DNA from: Azonexaceae bacterium
GTDB taxonomy: Bacteria; Pseudomonadota; Gammaproteobacteria; Burkholderiales; Rhodocyclaceae
NCBI GenBank assembly: GCA_009469685.1
Contig: SSTA01000187.1
Location: forward strand, 1-9,583
Length of the DNA: 9,583 nt
Direction of reading: 5' to 3'
The notes beneath the pieces are model-generated. The model made no database searches, was not told the DNA's origin, and worked only from the letters and a program-made list of their open reading frames with translations. A program made the translations under genes and the position numbers. This document shows, in pieces, positions 1 through 5,812 of this stretch; positions within the stretch are counted from its first letter, which is position 1; the number at the start of each line of letters is the position of its first letter.

Positions 1-1
1 A

Positions 2-514
2 GGCACCTGGACCTTCAACTTCCTCTTGCTCACGCTGACCGTGACGCCCTTGCGCGCACTCACCGGAATCCACTGGCTTCTGCGCTTGCGACGCATGCTG
101 GGGCTCTACAGTTTCTTCTACGCCACCGTACACTTTCTTTCCTTCATCGGCTTCGACCATGCCTTCGAAGTCGGCGAGATCGCCCGTGACGTGATCAAGC
201 GCCCCTTCGTGACGGCTGGCTTTGCCGCCTTCTGTCTGCTGATCCCTCTCGCGGTCACCTCGAATGCCGCGGCCATTCGCCGCCTCGGCGGACGGCGCTG
301 GCAGGAACTGCACAGGGCGGTGTATGCCATCGCCCTGATCGCAACGGTGCACTACTTCTGGCTGGTTAAAGCCAGTGCCCTCATTTATCCGATCATCTAC
401 GGCATGCTAGTTGCCGTGCTCTTGCTGTGGCGCGTGGGCGACCGCATTCGCCGCAACGGGCCCTACCCGGTCGCCGCCCGCCGCGCATCGCCCATCAGCC
501 AGGATACCCGCTGA
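2..514 (+). CDS. msrQ: MsrQ, haem-binding membrane subunit of the MsrPQ methionine sulfoxide reductase (5' end outside window)
   Basis: Inner-membrane b-type haem protein that passes electrons to the periplasmic molybdopterin enzyme MsrP, which repairs oxidised methionines in envelope proteins. The frame is open from base 2 with no start, so the N-terminal part (about 40 residues by comparison with the roughly 200-residue family) lies upstream. Visible marks are the family stretch TVTPLRALTG, then RLRRMLGLYSFFYATVHF, KRPFVTAGFAAF, and RRLGGRRWQELHRAVY followed by TVHYFWLVK. Histidines in TVHF, ELHR and TVHY match the known haem-ligand histidines, and the last two are 13 residues apart as in the E. 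coli protein. About five hydrophobic membrane segments remain. The gene ends with TGA at 512-514 and converges on the next gene. msrP is expected immediately upstream, outside the window. Identification is firm; the missing start is a window-edge effect, not a truncation. Confidence 0.93.
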   Translation, partial: GTWTFNFLLLTLTVTPLRALTGIHWLLRLRRMLGLYSFFYATVHFLSFIGFDHAFEVGEIARDVIKRPFVTAGFAAFCLLIPLAVTSNAAAIRRLGGRRWQELHRAVYAIALIATVHYFWLVKASALIYPIIYGMLVAVLLLWRVGDRIRRNGPYPVAARRASPISQDTR

Positions 515-537
515 CCCATGGCACCACCGGACCGTGA

Positions 538-564
538 TCAAGCTCCGGCGAACCGCAAGCTTGA
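538..564. terminator. Hairpin between convergent genes, possible weak bidirectional terminator
   Basis: TCAAGCT at 538-544 pairs with AGCTTGA at 558-564. An inner CGG/CCG stem (546-548 and 553-555) closes a CGAA tetraloop, with a small internal bulge between the two stems. It lies 23 bases after the msrQ stop and 29 bases beyond the stop of the opposing secreted-protein gene. Neither side has a T-run, so it is not a textbook intrinsic terminator. It may only stall polymerase or protect 3' ends. Confidence 0.3.
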
Positions 565-593
565 CCAAGGCCCGGCGAACTTTGGTGCTGGTT

Positions 594-995
594 TCAGTAG
601 GCCGAGGGAACTCGAGCATTCGCCGGAGGTGTGCTCTTGCCGGTCGAGGCGGCGTGCCAAACTCCGCCCTGGCCGTCACCGTTACGTTCCCCCGGCTTGC
701 TGTCGCCCGCGTAGAGGTAAAGGGGTTTGCCCCGATAAGCCCACTGCTGGCCGCCATCCTCCCGAGCGATGATGGTGAAGTCTCCGCCGGCCAGGGCGGC
801 ATTGGCGACCGCGAACGGCGGCCAGGCCGCCGCGCATCCGCCATTGCAGGCGCTCTTGCCCGCCGCATCCTTGTCGAAGACATAGAGGGTACGCCCCTCC
901 TTGTTGGCAAGAACACCGTCCTTTTCCACGGTGGGATTGGCCTGGGCCAGCCCGGCGAGGGCGAGTATGGCTGCTGCAATGACGACACGCTTCAT
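594..995 (-). CDS. Small secreted COG4315-type protein (Lipoprotein_15 / YxFxxD repeat family)
   Basis: A 133-residue protein of unknown biochemical role. Residues 1-19 form a signal peptide (MKR, a hydrophobic core, then AQA before N20). There is no lipobox cysteine, so it should be free in the periplasm rather than lipidated. The family repeat occurs twice: YVFDKD at 38-43 and YLYAGD at 93-98. The first is followed by a Cys pair, C50 and C54, in CNGGCAAAWPPF, a motif typical of the family. An upstream in-frame ATG exists at 1001, but AAGGAG at 1002-1007 abuts it. The same AAGGAG sits 6 bases before the ATG at 995, which also begins a better signal peptide, so I chose 995. It lies 85 bp downstream of the anti-sigma gene on the same strand with its own candidate promoter, which makes it a plausible target of that sigma factor (inference). 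Confidence 0.85.
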   Translation of the reverse strand: MKRVVIAAAILALAGLAQANPTVEKDGVLANKEGRTLYVFDKDAAGKSACNGGCAAAWPPFAVANAALAGGDFTIIAREDGGQQWAYRGKPLYLYAGDSKPGERNGDGQGGVWHAASTGKSTPPANARVPSAY

Positions 996-1048
996 GATCA
1001 TCTCCTTGACGTTGAGATTGGTGACTCGGTCTCGCCCCGTGCATATAC

Positions 1049-1075
1049 AAACGAAGTAGACCGCGAATCGGATGC
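1049..1075 (-). promoter_or_regulatory. Candidate ECF sigma promoter ahead of the COG4315-type gene
   Basis: Read on the minus strand, GCATCC (1075-1070) and CGTTT (1053-1049) are separated by 16 nt, the usual spacing for ECF-type promoters. A start site near 1041 would leave a leader of about 45 nt before the ATG at 995, with AAGGAG in place. As I recall, the SigK consensus in mycobacteria has a CATCC-containing -35 element, and the sigma factor encoded just upstream is of a similar RskA-partnered type. This is pattern matching from a single site and needs comparison with homologous loci. Confidence 0.35.
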
Positions 1076-1080
1076 AGGAA

Positions 1081-1836
1081 TCACCAGAGTTTGACGCAGT
1101 GGCCCTTCAGGATGAATTCACCAGGAACGTCCCCCGACCGCGCCGGAGCATCTTGAACGGTGACGGCCAGTTGGGCCACGTTGGACAACAGTCGCTCCGC
1201 AGTGTCGGTCAGGACCGCGGCGCCGGCCCCCTTGACGGGAACGATGCCGAGGGGAATCGGTGGCAGGGCCTGTCCGTCCTTGTCCCTGGGTAGGCCCCAG
1301 AGTTGCAGGACCTTGCCCGCGGGCAGCTCCACCGGCCGCAACACCTTGAAGGAAAGGCGCTGCCCGTGGCGGGTGGCGCTCGCGAGGACCGTCGGCCGCC
1401 CTTCGCTGTCCAGGAGCAGGCCGACGTAGCTTTGCGGCAAGGTCTGCTCCCGCTGGGCAAGCCGGTCCAGGCCGACGAAGCGTTCGGGCATCCGGACCAC
1501 CAGGGCAATGCAGGCGACGACCCCAAGGGCCGCGCCCAAGAGTGGGCTCGCCCAGGCGAGCCAGCGACTGCGCGGAGCGCTCCGCAGTGACGGCTCCCGC
1601 CGGGAGCCGCCCGGCAGGCGCGCGGCGATGCCCTGCCAGACGCTTTCCGGCGGCGCTACCGGCGGCACAGGCCCCGCCAATCCGCCCAGGCGGCGCTCCC
1701 AAGCTCCCACCGCATCCCGGGCCGACAGGCTGCGCAACAGATGACGGCGGAAGCGGCGCCGAGCCCTTGGCGCCAGCGTCCCGAGGGCATACTGGGCGGC
1801 CAGGTGGTCGAGCAACTGGGGGTGGTCGTAATTCAT
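1081..1836 (-). CDS. RskA-like anti-sigma factor, single-pass membrane protein
   Basis: A 251-residue protein expected to hold the ECF sigma factor encoded just upstream at the inner membrane. The N-terminal cytoplasmic part (about 1-75) has the pattern of RskA-type anti-sigma domains (LLDHLAAQYALGTL, then RRRFRRHL). It has no cysteines there, so it is not a zinc-binding ZAS domain. One membrane segment spans about 92-114. The periplasmic part (about 115-250) resembles the RskA C-terminal domain, with YVGLLLDSEGRPTV, then GKVLQLWGLPRD, and IPLGIVPV. The start is fixed by ATGA at 1836-1833, where the ATG overlaps the sigma-factor stop, implying translational coupling that keeps the pair in balance. 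Release would be expected through regulated proteolysis, as for other RskA proteins. Family assignment is good; the signal sensed cannot be read from the sequence. Confidence 0.85.
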   Translation of the reverse strand: MNYDHPQLLDHLAAQYALGTLAPRARRRFRRHLLRSLSARDAVGAWERRLGGLAGPVPPVAPPESVWQGIAARLPGGSRREPSLRSAPRSRWLAWASPLLGAALGVVACIALVVRMPERFVGLDRLAQREQTLPQSYVGLLLDSEGRPTVLASATRHGQRLSFKVLRPVELPAGKVLQLWGLPRDKDGQALPPIPLGIVPVKGAGAAVLTDTAERLLSNVAQLAVTVQDAPARSGDVPGEFILKGHCVKLW

Positions 1837-2441
1837 TCCCGACGGTCCAGACAACGCTTCAAGGACTCTAGACCGCGCCGGATCCAGGCCTTGACGGTGC
1901 CCAGCGGAGACTCCAGGCGCTCGGCGACTTCGCTGTGGGAGAGGCCGTGGTAGTAGGCCAGGGCCAAGCTCTGACGCTGGCGGGAATCGGCCGCCTCGAG
2001 GCACTGCCTGACGGCCAGGGCATCGCCGGCAGCAGCTAGCAGGCTCAGGGGATCGGGGCCTTCGTCGGGGATGTCCCGCTCCAGCCCTTCCTCGTCCCGG
2101 GGCAATTCGATCTCCCGCCGGGCGGTGGCGCTGCGCACCTGGTCCAGCGCCTTGTTGCGGGCGATACTGATGAGCCAGGTCATCGGCAGCCCCTGGCGAG
2201 GATCGTAACCGGCCGCGTTGTGCCAAGCGCTCACATAGGTCTCCTGCAACAGTTCCTCGGCCAGATCGCGTCGCTTGGAGATACGGAGGATGACCCCGAA
2301 CAGATGCGCCGACGTCCTGTCGTAGAGTATCCGCAGGCCAGCCTGATCGCCCAGGGCGACCCGGGCGATCAGGGCGTGCAAGACTTCGGAATCGCTTTCG
2401 GACATGGCAGCAAGATCATCGACAAGCGATGATCTTGCCAT
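1833..2441 (-). CDS. ECF-family RNA polymerase sigma factor (SigK/RskA-partnered type)
   Basis: A group 4 sigma factor of 202 residues, or 190 if the second ATG is used. Sigma region 2 covers about 35-105 (DLAEELLQETYVSAWHNA, then MTWLISIARNKALDQVR). Region 4 covers about 141-195 with a helix-turn-helix (YYHGLSHSEVAERLESPLGTVKAWIRRGL). A charged linker lies between them. The downstream overlapping gene encodes its anti-sigma factor. The start is uncertain. ATG at 2441 is 15 nt after the mnmA stop, with only a weak GGGCGG ahead of it. ATG at 2405 gives an N-terminus more like the family (MSESDSEVLHALIARVALGDQ) but has no ribosome site and directly follows a perfect hairpin. I give the longer form, but 2405 may be right, in which case the hairpin is in the leader. 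Function is firm; the regulon is unknown but may include the COG4315-type gene and msrPQ (inference). Confidence 0.9.
   Translation of the reverse strand: MARSSLVDDLAAMSESDSEVLHALIARVALGDQAGLRILYDRTSAHLFGVILRISKRRDLAEELLQETYVSAWHNAAGYDPRQGLPMTWLISIARNKALDQVRSATARREIELPRDEEGLERDIPDEGPDPLSLLAAAGDALAVRQCLEAADSRQRQSLALAYYHGLSHSEVAERLESPLGTVKAWIRRGLESLKRCLDRRE
2410..2438. promoter_or_regulatory. Perfect 12-bp inverted repeat with 5-nt loop at the sigma-factor start
   Basis: GCAAGATCATCG (2410-2421) is the exact reverse complement of CGATGATCTTGC (2427-2438), with loop ACAAG at 2422-2426. It lies between the two candidate ATG codons of the sigma gene (2441 and 2405), and its inner edge is 4 nt from the second. 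No T-run follows on either strand, so it is not an intrinsic terminator. It could be an operator for a dimeric repressor, or an RNA hairpin that limits translation of the sigma factor or read-through from mnmA. The symmetry is seen directly; its role is inference. Confidence 0.55.
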
Positions 2442-2466
2442 AAACCGCCCGGACTATCAGCGGATG
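2442..2466 (-). promoter_or_regulatory. Possible autoregulatory ECF promoter ahead of the sigma gene
   Basis: On the minus strand CATCC (2466-2462) is followed after 15 nt by GGTTT (2446-2442). This resembles the CATCC-N16-CGTTT element ahead of the COG4315-type gene. If used, transcription would begin near 2433, past the ATG at 2441, which would force use of the ATG at 2405 and put the hairpin at the 5' end of the transcript. The spacing differs by one base and the match was found by eye. Confidence 0.2.
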
Positions 2467-3554
2467 ATTCCGCCCCCCAGGCAGACCCGGGATTCATACA
2501 CCACCACCGACTGTCCCGGGGTGAGCGCCCACTGAGGTTCGGCAAAGTGGATCTCGGCGGTGTCGCCGTCGACCCGGTCGACTTCGCAAGGCTGGTCTGC
2601 CGTGCGATAGCGTGGTTTAGCGGTATAGACCCAATGGGTGTGCGGCGCCTGACCGGAGACCCAGGAAAGTTGCTCGGCCACCAGGGTATCCCGGAAGAGG
2701 GCGGGATGATCGTGGCCCTGGACGACGTAGAGGATGTTCCTCTCCATATCCTTGCCGGCGACGAACCACGCTTCGTGGTCGCCGCCGCCGGCTTGACCCT
2801 GCTCCTTGACGCCCCCGATGTGCAAGCCCTTCCTTTGACCGAGCGTGTGGTACATGAGGCCATCGTGCTCCCCCAGCACCTTGCCGTCGTCCAGGCGACG
2901 GATCTCCCCCTGCTTGGGGGGCAGGTAGCGCATGAGGAACTCCTTGAAGGGTCGCTCGCCGATGAAGCAGATCCCGGTGGAGTCCTTCTTGGCCGCCACC
3001 GGCAGCCCCTCCGCGTCCGCAATCTTTCGCACCTCGCGCTTGTAGATGTCGGCCAGGGGGAAGATCGACTTCGCCAACTGCTCCTGGTTCAGGCGGTAAA
3101 GAAAATAGCTCTGGTCCTTGGTCCCGTCCTCGGCTTTGAGCAACTGGAATTTGCCGTTGAACTCGCGCACGCCGGCGTAATGGCCGGTGGCGATCTTGTC
3201 GGCACCCAGCTTCAGCGCATGGTCGAGGAAGGCACGGAACTTGATTTCCGAATTGCACAGGATGTCCGGGTTCGGCGTCCGGCCGGCCTGGTACTCCCGC
3301 AGGAATTCGGCAAACACCCGCTCCCGATACTCGGCGGCGAAATTGACCACTTCCACGTCGATGCCGATCCGGTCCGCAACACTCATGACGTCGATGAGGT
3401 CCTGGCGCGAAGAACAATACTCCTCCGTATCGTCGTCTTCCCAGTTTTTCATGAACAGGCCGACGACCTCCCAGCCCTGGCGTTTCAGGAGCAGCGCCGC
3501 CACGGCGGAATCGACGCCGCCGGACAGACCGACGACTACGGTTTTATTCGACAC
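2457..3554 (-). CDS. mnmA: tRNA-specific 2-thiouridylase MnmA
   Basis: A cytoplasmic enzyme that thiolates uridine 34 of Lys, Glu and Gln tRNAs, taking sulfur from a persulfide relay and activating the base with ATP. The 365-residue length matches the family (E. coli 368). Visible features are the PP-loop [16 protein letters not shown] at about 9-24, FMKNWEDDD at 34-42, [16 protein letters not shown] with the first catalytic Cys at 100, ATGHYAG at 122-128, DQSYFLYRL at 147-155, and [13 protein letters not shown] with the second catalytic Cys at 196. The start is the GTG at 3554, preceded by an AAGGAGAGGG stretch and leading directly into the conserved [13 protein letters not shown] longer open frame reaches upstream but has no family resemblance. 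The start overlaps the end of the preceding gene by 11 nt. Linkage with a NudJ-type gene is also found in E. coli. Confidence 0.97.
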   Translation of the reverse strand: MSNKTVVVGLSGGVDSAVAALLLKRQGWEVVGLFMKNWEDDDTEEYCSSRQDLIDVMSVADRIGIDVEVVNFAAEYRERVFAEFLREYQAGRTPNPDILCNSEIKFRAFLDHALKLGADKIATGHYAGVREFNGKFQLLKAEDGTKDQSYFLYRLNQEQLAKSIFPLADIYKREVRKIADAEGLPVAAKKDSTGICFIGERPFKEFLMRYLPPKQGEIRRLDDGKVLGEHDGLMYHTLGQRKGLHIGGVKEQGQAGGGDHEAWFVAGKDMERNILYVVQGHDHPALFRDTLVAEQLSWVSGQAPHTHWVYTAKPRYRTADQPCEVDRVDGDTAEIHFAEPQWALTPGQSVVVYESRVCLGGGIIR

Positions 3555-4089
3555 TGGGACCCTCTCCTTCCATCCAGGCGGCCAGCGGCAATACCACCGC
3601 CGGCTGGCCGTTATCCACAAACCAGCTGTCAACGGCGAAGCGCTCGCCGTTGTCCTGCTCCTCGATCACCGCGGCAAAGTGCTGGACAACGATGAAACGG
3701 GTCCGCCGCTCCGGTTCCAGCACCCGGTGCCAGTGCAGCGCGCCGGAAGCTTCGAGCCGCTTCAGGAGGCGGGTCGTCGTCGTCGAGTGGTCGATGCAAT
3801 CCATACGTCCCTCTGCATCCTCGTCGACGCGATTCCCCGCCCGGTCGTTGTGGATCGGGGTCTGCTCGCCCGCCCACTGGTAGAGCCGTCCCAAGGATTG
3901 GGCGACCAAGGCCCGCTCGCCGGCAGGATTGTTGGCCAGTCCGATGAGCCGGGTCACCTCCAGCCACTGGTAATCGTCGAACACCACCTCGGTTTGGGCA
4001 GCACAATCCCAGTTGTAGCAGACCTCCACCCGTTCCTCGGCAAGGACCGGTGCCACCAGAATCAGAAAAGGCAGGATTCGGCCGATCAT
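3544..4089 (-). CDS. Uncharacterised secreted protein with a transglutaminase-like Cys-His-Asp pattern
   Basis: A 181-residue protein of no family I can name. Residues 1-17 look like a short signal peptide (MIGR, a hydrophobic core, cleavage near VLA-EE), so it probably acts in the periplasm. The mature protein has CYNWDC (Cys24, Cys29) and then a helical middle. The last half has MDCIDHS (Cys98) at the head of a helix, [16 protein letters not shown] (His137), and VDSW (Asp154). Cys at a helix start, then His at the start of a strand, then Asp after a turn is the order seen in bacterial transglutaminase-like cysteine peptidases, but the similarity is by eye. The start codon overlaps the upstream Nudix stop (ATGA at 4089-4086), and the end overlaps the mnmA start by 11 nt. 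It is therefore embedded in the operon. A structural prediction would settle the fold. Confidence 0.8.
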   Translation of the reverse strand: MIGRILPFLILVAPVLAEERVEVCYNWDCAAQTEVVFDDYQWLEVTRLIGLANNPAGERALVAQSLGRLYQWAGEQTPIHNDRAGNRVDEDAEGRMDCIDHSTTTTRLLKRLEASGALHWHRVLEPERRTRFIVVQHFAAVIEEQDNGERFAVDSWFVDNGQPAVVLPLAAWMEGEGPSVE

Positions 4090-4544
4090 TCGTAATGGGT
4101 GAGCAATTCAAGCGGGTAGGCGCATCCGGCGAGGCAGTCCTCGACGCAGCGCAGGACCAGAGGACTGCGGTGTCGCCCCACTTCGCGCCGGATTTCGTCC
4201 AAGCTCAGCCAGTGCGCTGCAACGATGCCGGCATCCAGGGGGCGGTCCGCATCCCAGCCCACCAGATCGCCACCGAAGGCGAACCGGAGATAGGTCACGT
4301 CGCGGGTCGGATGCCGCCAGGAATAGATCCCCACCAGATGGGTGGGACGGAAATGGTAGGCGGTTTCTTCCAGCGCTTCCCGGGCGACGGCATTGACCAG
4401 CGCCTCGCCGCATTCCAGATGGCCCGCCGGCTGATTGAAAGCGAGGCCGGCTTCGGTTTCCTCCTCGACCAGCAGGAAGCGGTCATCGCGACGCACCACC
4501 GCAGCCACGGTGACATTGGGTTTCCAGACGTTCTTCTCGCTCAC
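4086..4544 (-). CDS. nudJ: Nudix hydrolase, NudJ-like
   Basis: A 152-residue cytoplasmic Nudix hydrolase. The E. coli NudJ relative hydrolyses nucleoside and thiamine-precursor pyrophosphates (such as HMP-PP). The Nudix box runs from G41 to Y63 and keeps G41, E47, R55, E56, E59 and E60, so metal binding should be intact. The usual Gly near the end of the box is Ala62. Flanking stretches NVTVAAVV and FNQPAGHLE fit the NudJ branch, as does the position two genes ahead of mnmA, a linkage shared with E. coli. The start is GTG at 4544. No in-frame ATG lies between it and the stop upstream, and there is no clear ribosome site. It is the first gene of the minus-strand operon, transcribed from the divergent region shared with ilvE. 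The substrate is inferred from the family and not shown by the sequence. Confidence 0.9.
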   Translation of the reverse strand: MSEKNVWKPNVTVAAVVRRDDRFLLVEEETEAGLAFNQPAGHLECGEALVNAVAREALEETAYHFRPTHLVGIYSWRHPTRDVTYLRFAFGGDLVGWDADRPLDAGIVAAHWLSLDEIRREVGRHRSPLVLRCVEDCLAGCAYPLELLTHYE

Positions 4545-4570
4545 AACGGGGTGCCAGGGACGGACAAAGG

Positions 4571-4601
4571 GCCGATTTTACCCGATGAAATCGGCTAGAA
4601 T
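4571..4601. promoter_or_regulatory. Divergent promoter region with inverted repeat between nudJ and ilvE
   Basis: The 95-bp gap (4545-4639) holds back-to-back -10-like hexamers: TAGAAT on the plus strand at 4596-4601 for ilvE, and TAAAAT on the minus strand at 4580-4575 for the nudJ operon. Both would give leaders of about 25-31 nt. An 8-bp inverted repeat, GCCGATTT (4571-4578) and AAATCGGC (4588-4595), with a 9-nt loop overlaps both. The -35 elements are not clear in either direction. A shared regulator or steric competition between the promoters is possible. Confidence 0.45.
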
Positions 4602-4639
4602 GACGGGCTTTCAAGCGGCAAGACTCGGAGACACCCATC

Positions 4640-5560
4640 ATGTCCATGGCGGATCGCGACGGATTCATCTGGTACGACGGCAAGCTGGTGCCCTGGCGGG
4701 ACGCCACCACCCACGTCCTCACCCATTCCCTGCACTACGGCATGGGCGTTTTCGAGGGCGTGCGGGCCTACAAGACCGACTCCGGCACCGCCATCTTCCG
4801 CCTCGAAGACCATACCGACCGCCTCTTCAATTCGGCCCACATCTTCCAGATGGCCATGCCCTTCGACAAAGCCACCCTCAACGAGGCGCAGAAGGAAGTC
4901 ATCCGCGCCAACCATCTCGAATCCGGTTACCTGCGGCCTCTCGCCTTCTACGGTTCGGAGAAGCTGGGCGTTTCCCCCAAGGGTGCGAAGGTCCATGTCG
5001 CGGTCGCCGCCTGGCCCTGGGGCGCCTACCTGGGCGAAGAAGGCCTCGAGCGGGGCATCCGCGTCAAGACGTCCTCCTTCACCCGCCACCACGTCAATAT
5101 CAGCATGGTGCGCGCCAAGGCCTGCGGACACTATATCAACTCGATCCTGGCCAACAACGAAGCCACCAACGACGGCTACGACGAAGCGATGCTGCTGGAT
5201 CCGGAAGGCTACGTGGCCGAGGGGGCCGGCGAAAACCTGTTCATCGTCAAGAAGGGCAAGATCTACACGCCGGACCTGACCTCCTGCCTGGAAGGCATCA
5301 CTCGCGCCACCATCCTCGAATTGGCCGCCGAAATGGGCATCCCGGTGCTGGAAAAGCGCATCACCCGGGATGAGGTCTATGCCGCCGACGAGGCCTTCTT
5401 CACCGGCACCGCCGCCGAAGTGACCCCCATCCGCGAACTCGATGGCCGGCAGATCGGCATCGGTCGCCGTGGGCCCGTCACCGGCCGCCTGCAGCAAAAA
5501 TATTTCGACGTGGTCTATGGCCGTTCCCCCGAGCATACGGGTTGGCTGGCCTACGTCTGA
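4640..5560 (+). CDS. ilvE: Branched-chain amino acid aminotransferase
   Basis: A cytoplasmic PLP enzyme catalysing the last step of leucine, isoleucine and valine synthesis, with glutamate as amino donor. At 306 residues it matches the usual IlvE length. Key features are HSLHYGMGVFEGVRAY at 29-44, the Schiff-base Lys160 in VRAKACGHYINSIL, EGAGENLF at 194-201 with its conserved Glu194, PLP-phosphate contacts in the LEGITRATIL stretch, and FFTGTAAEVTPI near the C-terminus. The start is ATG at 4640 with GGAG 9 nt upstream; another ATG two codons later is less well spaced. The gene leads the plus-strand run, and the zinc-finger gene follows after 22 nt, so the two are probably co-transcribed. I see no leader peptide rich in branched-chain codons ahead of it, so ilv-type attenuation is not supported. 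Confidence 0.97.
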   Translation: MSMADRDGFIWYDGKLVPWRDATTHVLTHSLHYGMGVFEGVRAYKTDSGTAIFRLEDHTDRLFNSAHIFQMAMPFDKATLNEAQKEVIRANHLESGYLRPLAFYGSEKLGVSPKGAKVHVAVAAWPWGAYLGEEGLERGIRVKTSSFTRHHVNISMVRAKACGHYINSILANNEATNDGYDEAMLLDPEGYVAEGAGENLFIVKKGKIYTPDLTSCLEGITRATILELAAEMGIPVLEKRITRDEVYAADEAFFTGTAAEVTPIRELDGRQIGIGRRGPVTGRLQQKYFDVVYGRSPEHTGWLAYV

Positions 5561-5582
5561 TCACCTCACGGGAGAACCCACC

Positions 5583-5774
5583 ATGGCCGACAACGCCCTC
5601 ACCGTCGAAATCGACGCCCACGACCTGCCTCTGCACTGCCCGCAGCCCAATGCCCCCCTCTGGTGCCAGCATCCCCGCGTCTTCCTCGATGCCACCAAGA
5701 CCGGCGAAGTGATCTGCCCGTATTGCAGCACCAAGTACGTCTTCAAGGGCGAATTGCCCAAGGGCCATCACTGA
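5583..5774 (+). CDS. Small CHCC-type zinc-finger protein (zf-CHCC, COG4391)
   Basis: A 63-residue protein with a single zinc-finger domain. The likely ligands are Cys28 and His30 in WCQHPRVFLD and Cys45 and Cys48 in CPYCSTKYVF, the Cys-His-Cys-Cys order of the zf-CHCC family. That family also includes the NDUFS6 subunit of mitochondrial complex I. Another Cys at 19 lies just before the finger. The role of the bacterial stand-alone proteins is not established, and I see no complex I genes here. The start is ATG at 5583 with GGAG 8 nt upstream; the open frame extends further 5' but only overlapping ilvE. It lies 22 nt after ilvE and 38 nt before waaF. Confidence 0.9.
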   Translation: MADNALTVEIDAHDLPLHCPQPNAPLWCQHPRVFLDATKTGEVICPYCSTKYVFKGELPKGHH

Positions 5775-5781
5775 GTGACGC

Positions 5782-5804
5782 CGCGGCGGACGCTGACCGC
5801 CGCG
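5782..5804 (+). promoter_or_regulatory. GC-rich hairpin just ahead of waaF
   Basis: CGCGGCGG (5782-5789) pairs perfectly with CCGCCGCG (5797-5804) around a 7-nt loop. It fills the 38-nt gap between the zinc-finger stop and the waaF ATG and ends 8 nt before that ATG, over the place where a ribosome site would be. No T-run follows, so termination is unlikely. It may lower waaF translation or protect the upstream message. Confidence 0.35.
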
Positions 5805-5812
5805 TACCTGCG

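Noticed and set aside
545..580. Direct repeat CCGGCGAAC at 545-553 and 572-580
   Set aside because: Nine bases in GC-rich DNA, only two copies and no flanking structure, so chance is likely.
411..1094. Open frame of 227 codons on the plus strand across the msrQ end and the COG4315-type gene
   Set aside because: It overlaps two supported genes, has no ribosome site, and has an Arg/Ala-rich low-information translation.
1837..2226. N-terminal extension of the anti-sigma frame into the sigma gene
   Set aside because: These residues are an out-of-frame reading of the sigma factor; the ATGA junction at 1836 gives a proper anti-sigma N-terminus.
2547..3695. Open frame of 382 codons on the plus strand opposite mnmA
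   Set aside because: It mirrors mnmA, which has all catalytic motifs; the long antisense frame is a by-product of high-GC codon use and resembles no family.
4233..4424. Nudix box with Ala in place of the usual Gly62 as a sign of inactivation
   Set aside because: All metal-binding glutamates and the Arg are intact, and I recall similar changes in related NudJ-like proteins, so the enzyme is probably active.
4595..5536. Open frame of 313 codons on the minus strand opposite ilvE
   Set aside because: ilvE is unambiguous on the other strand; the Gly/Asp/Val-rich composition is typical of an antisense shadow.
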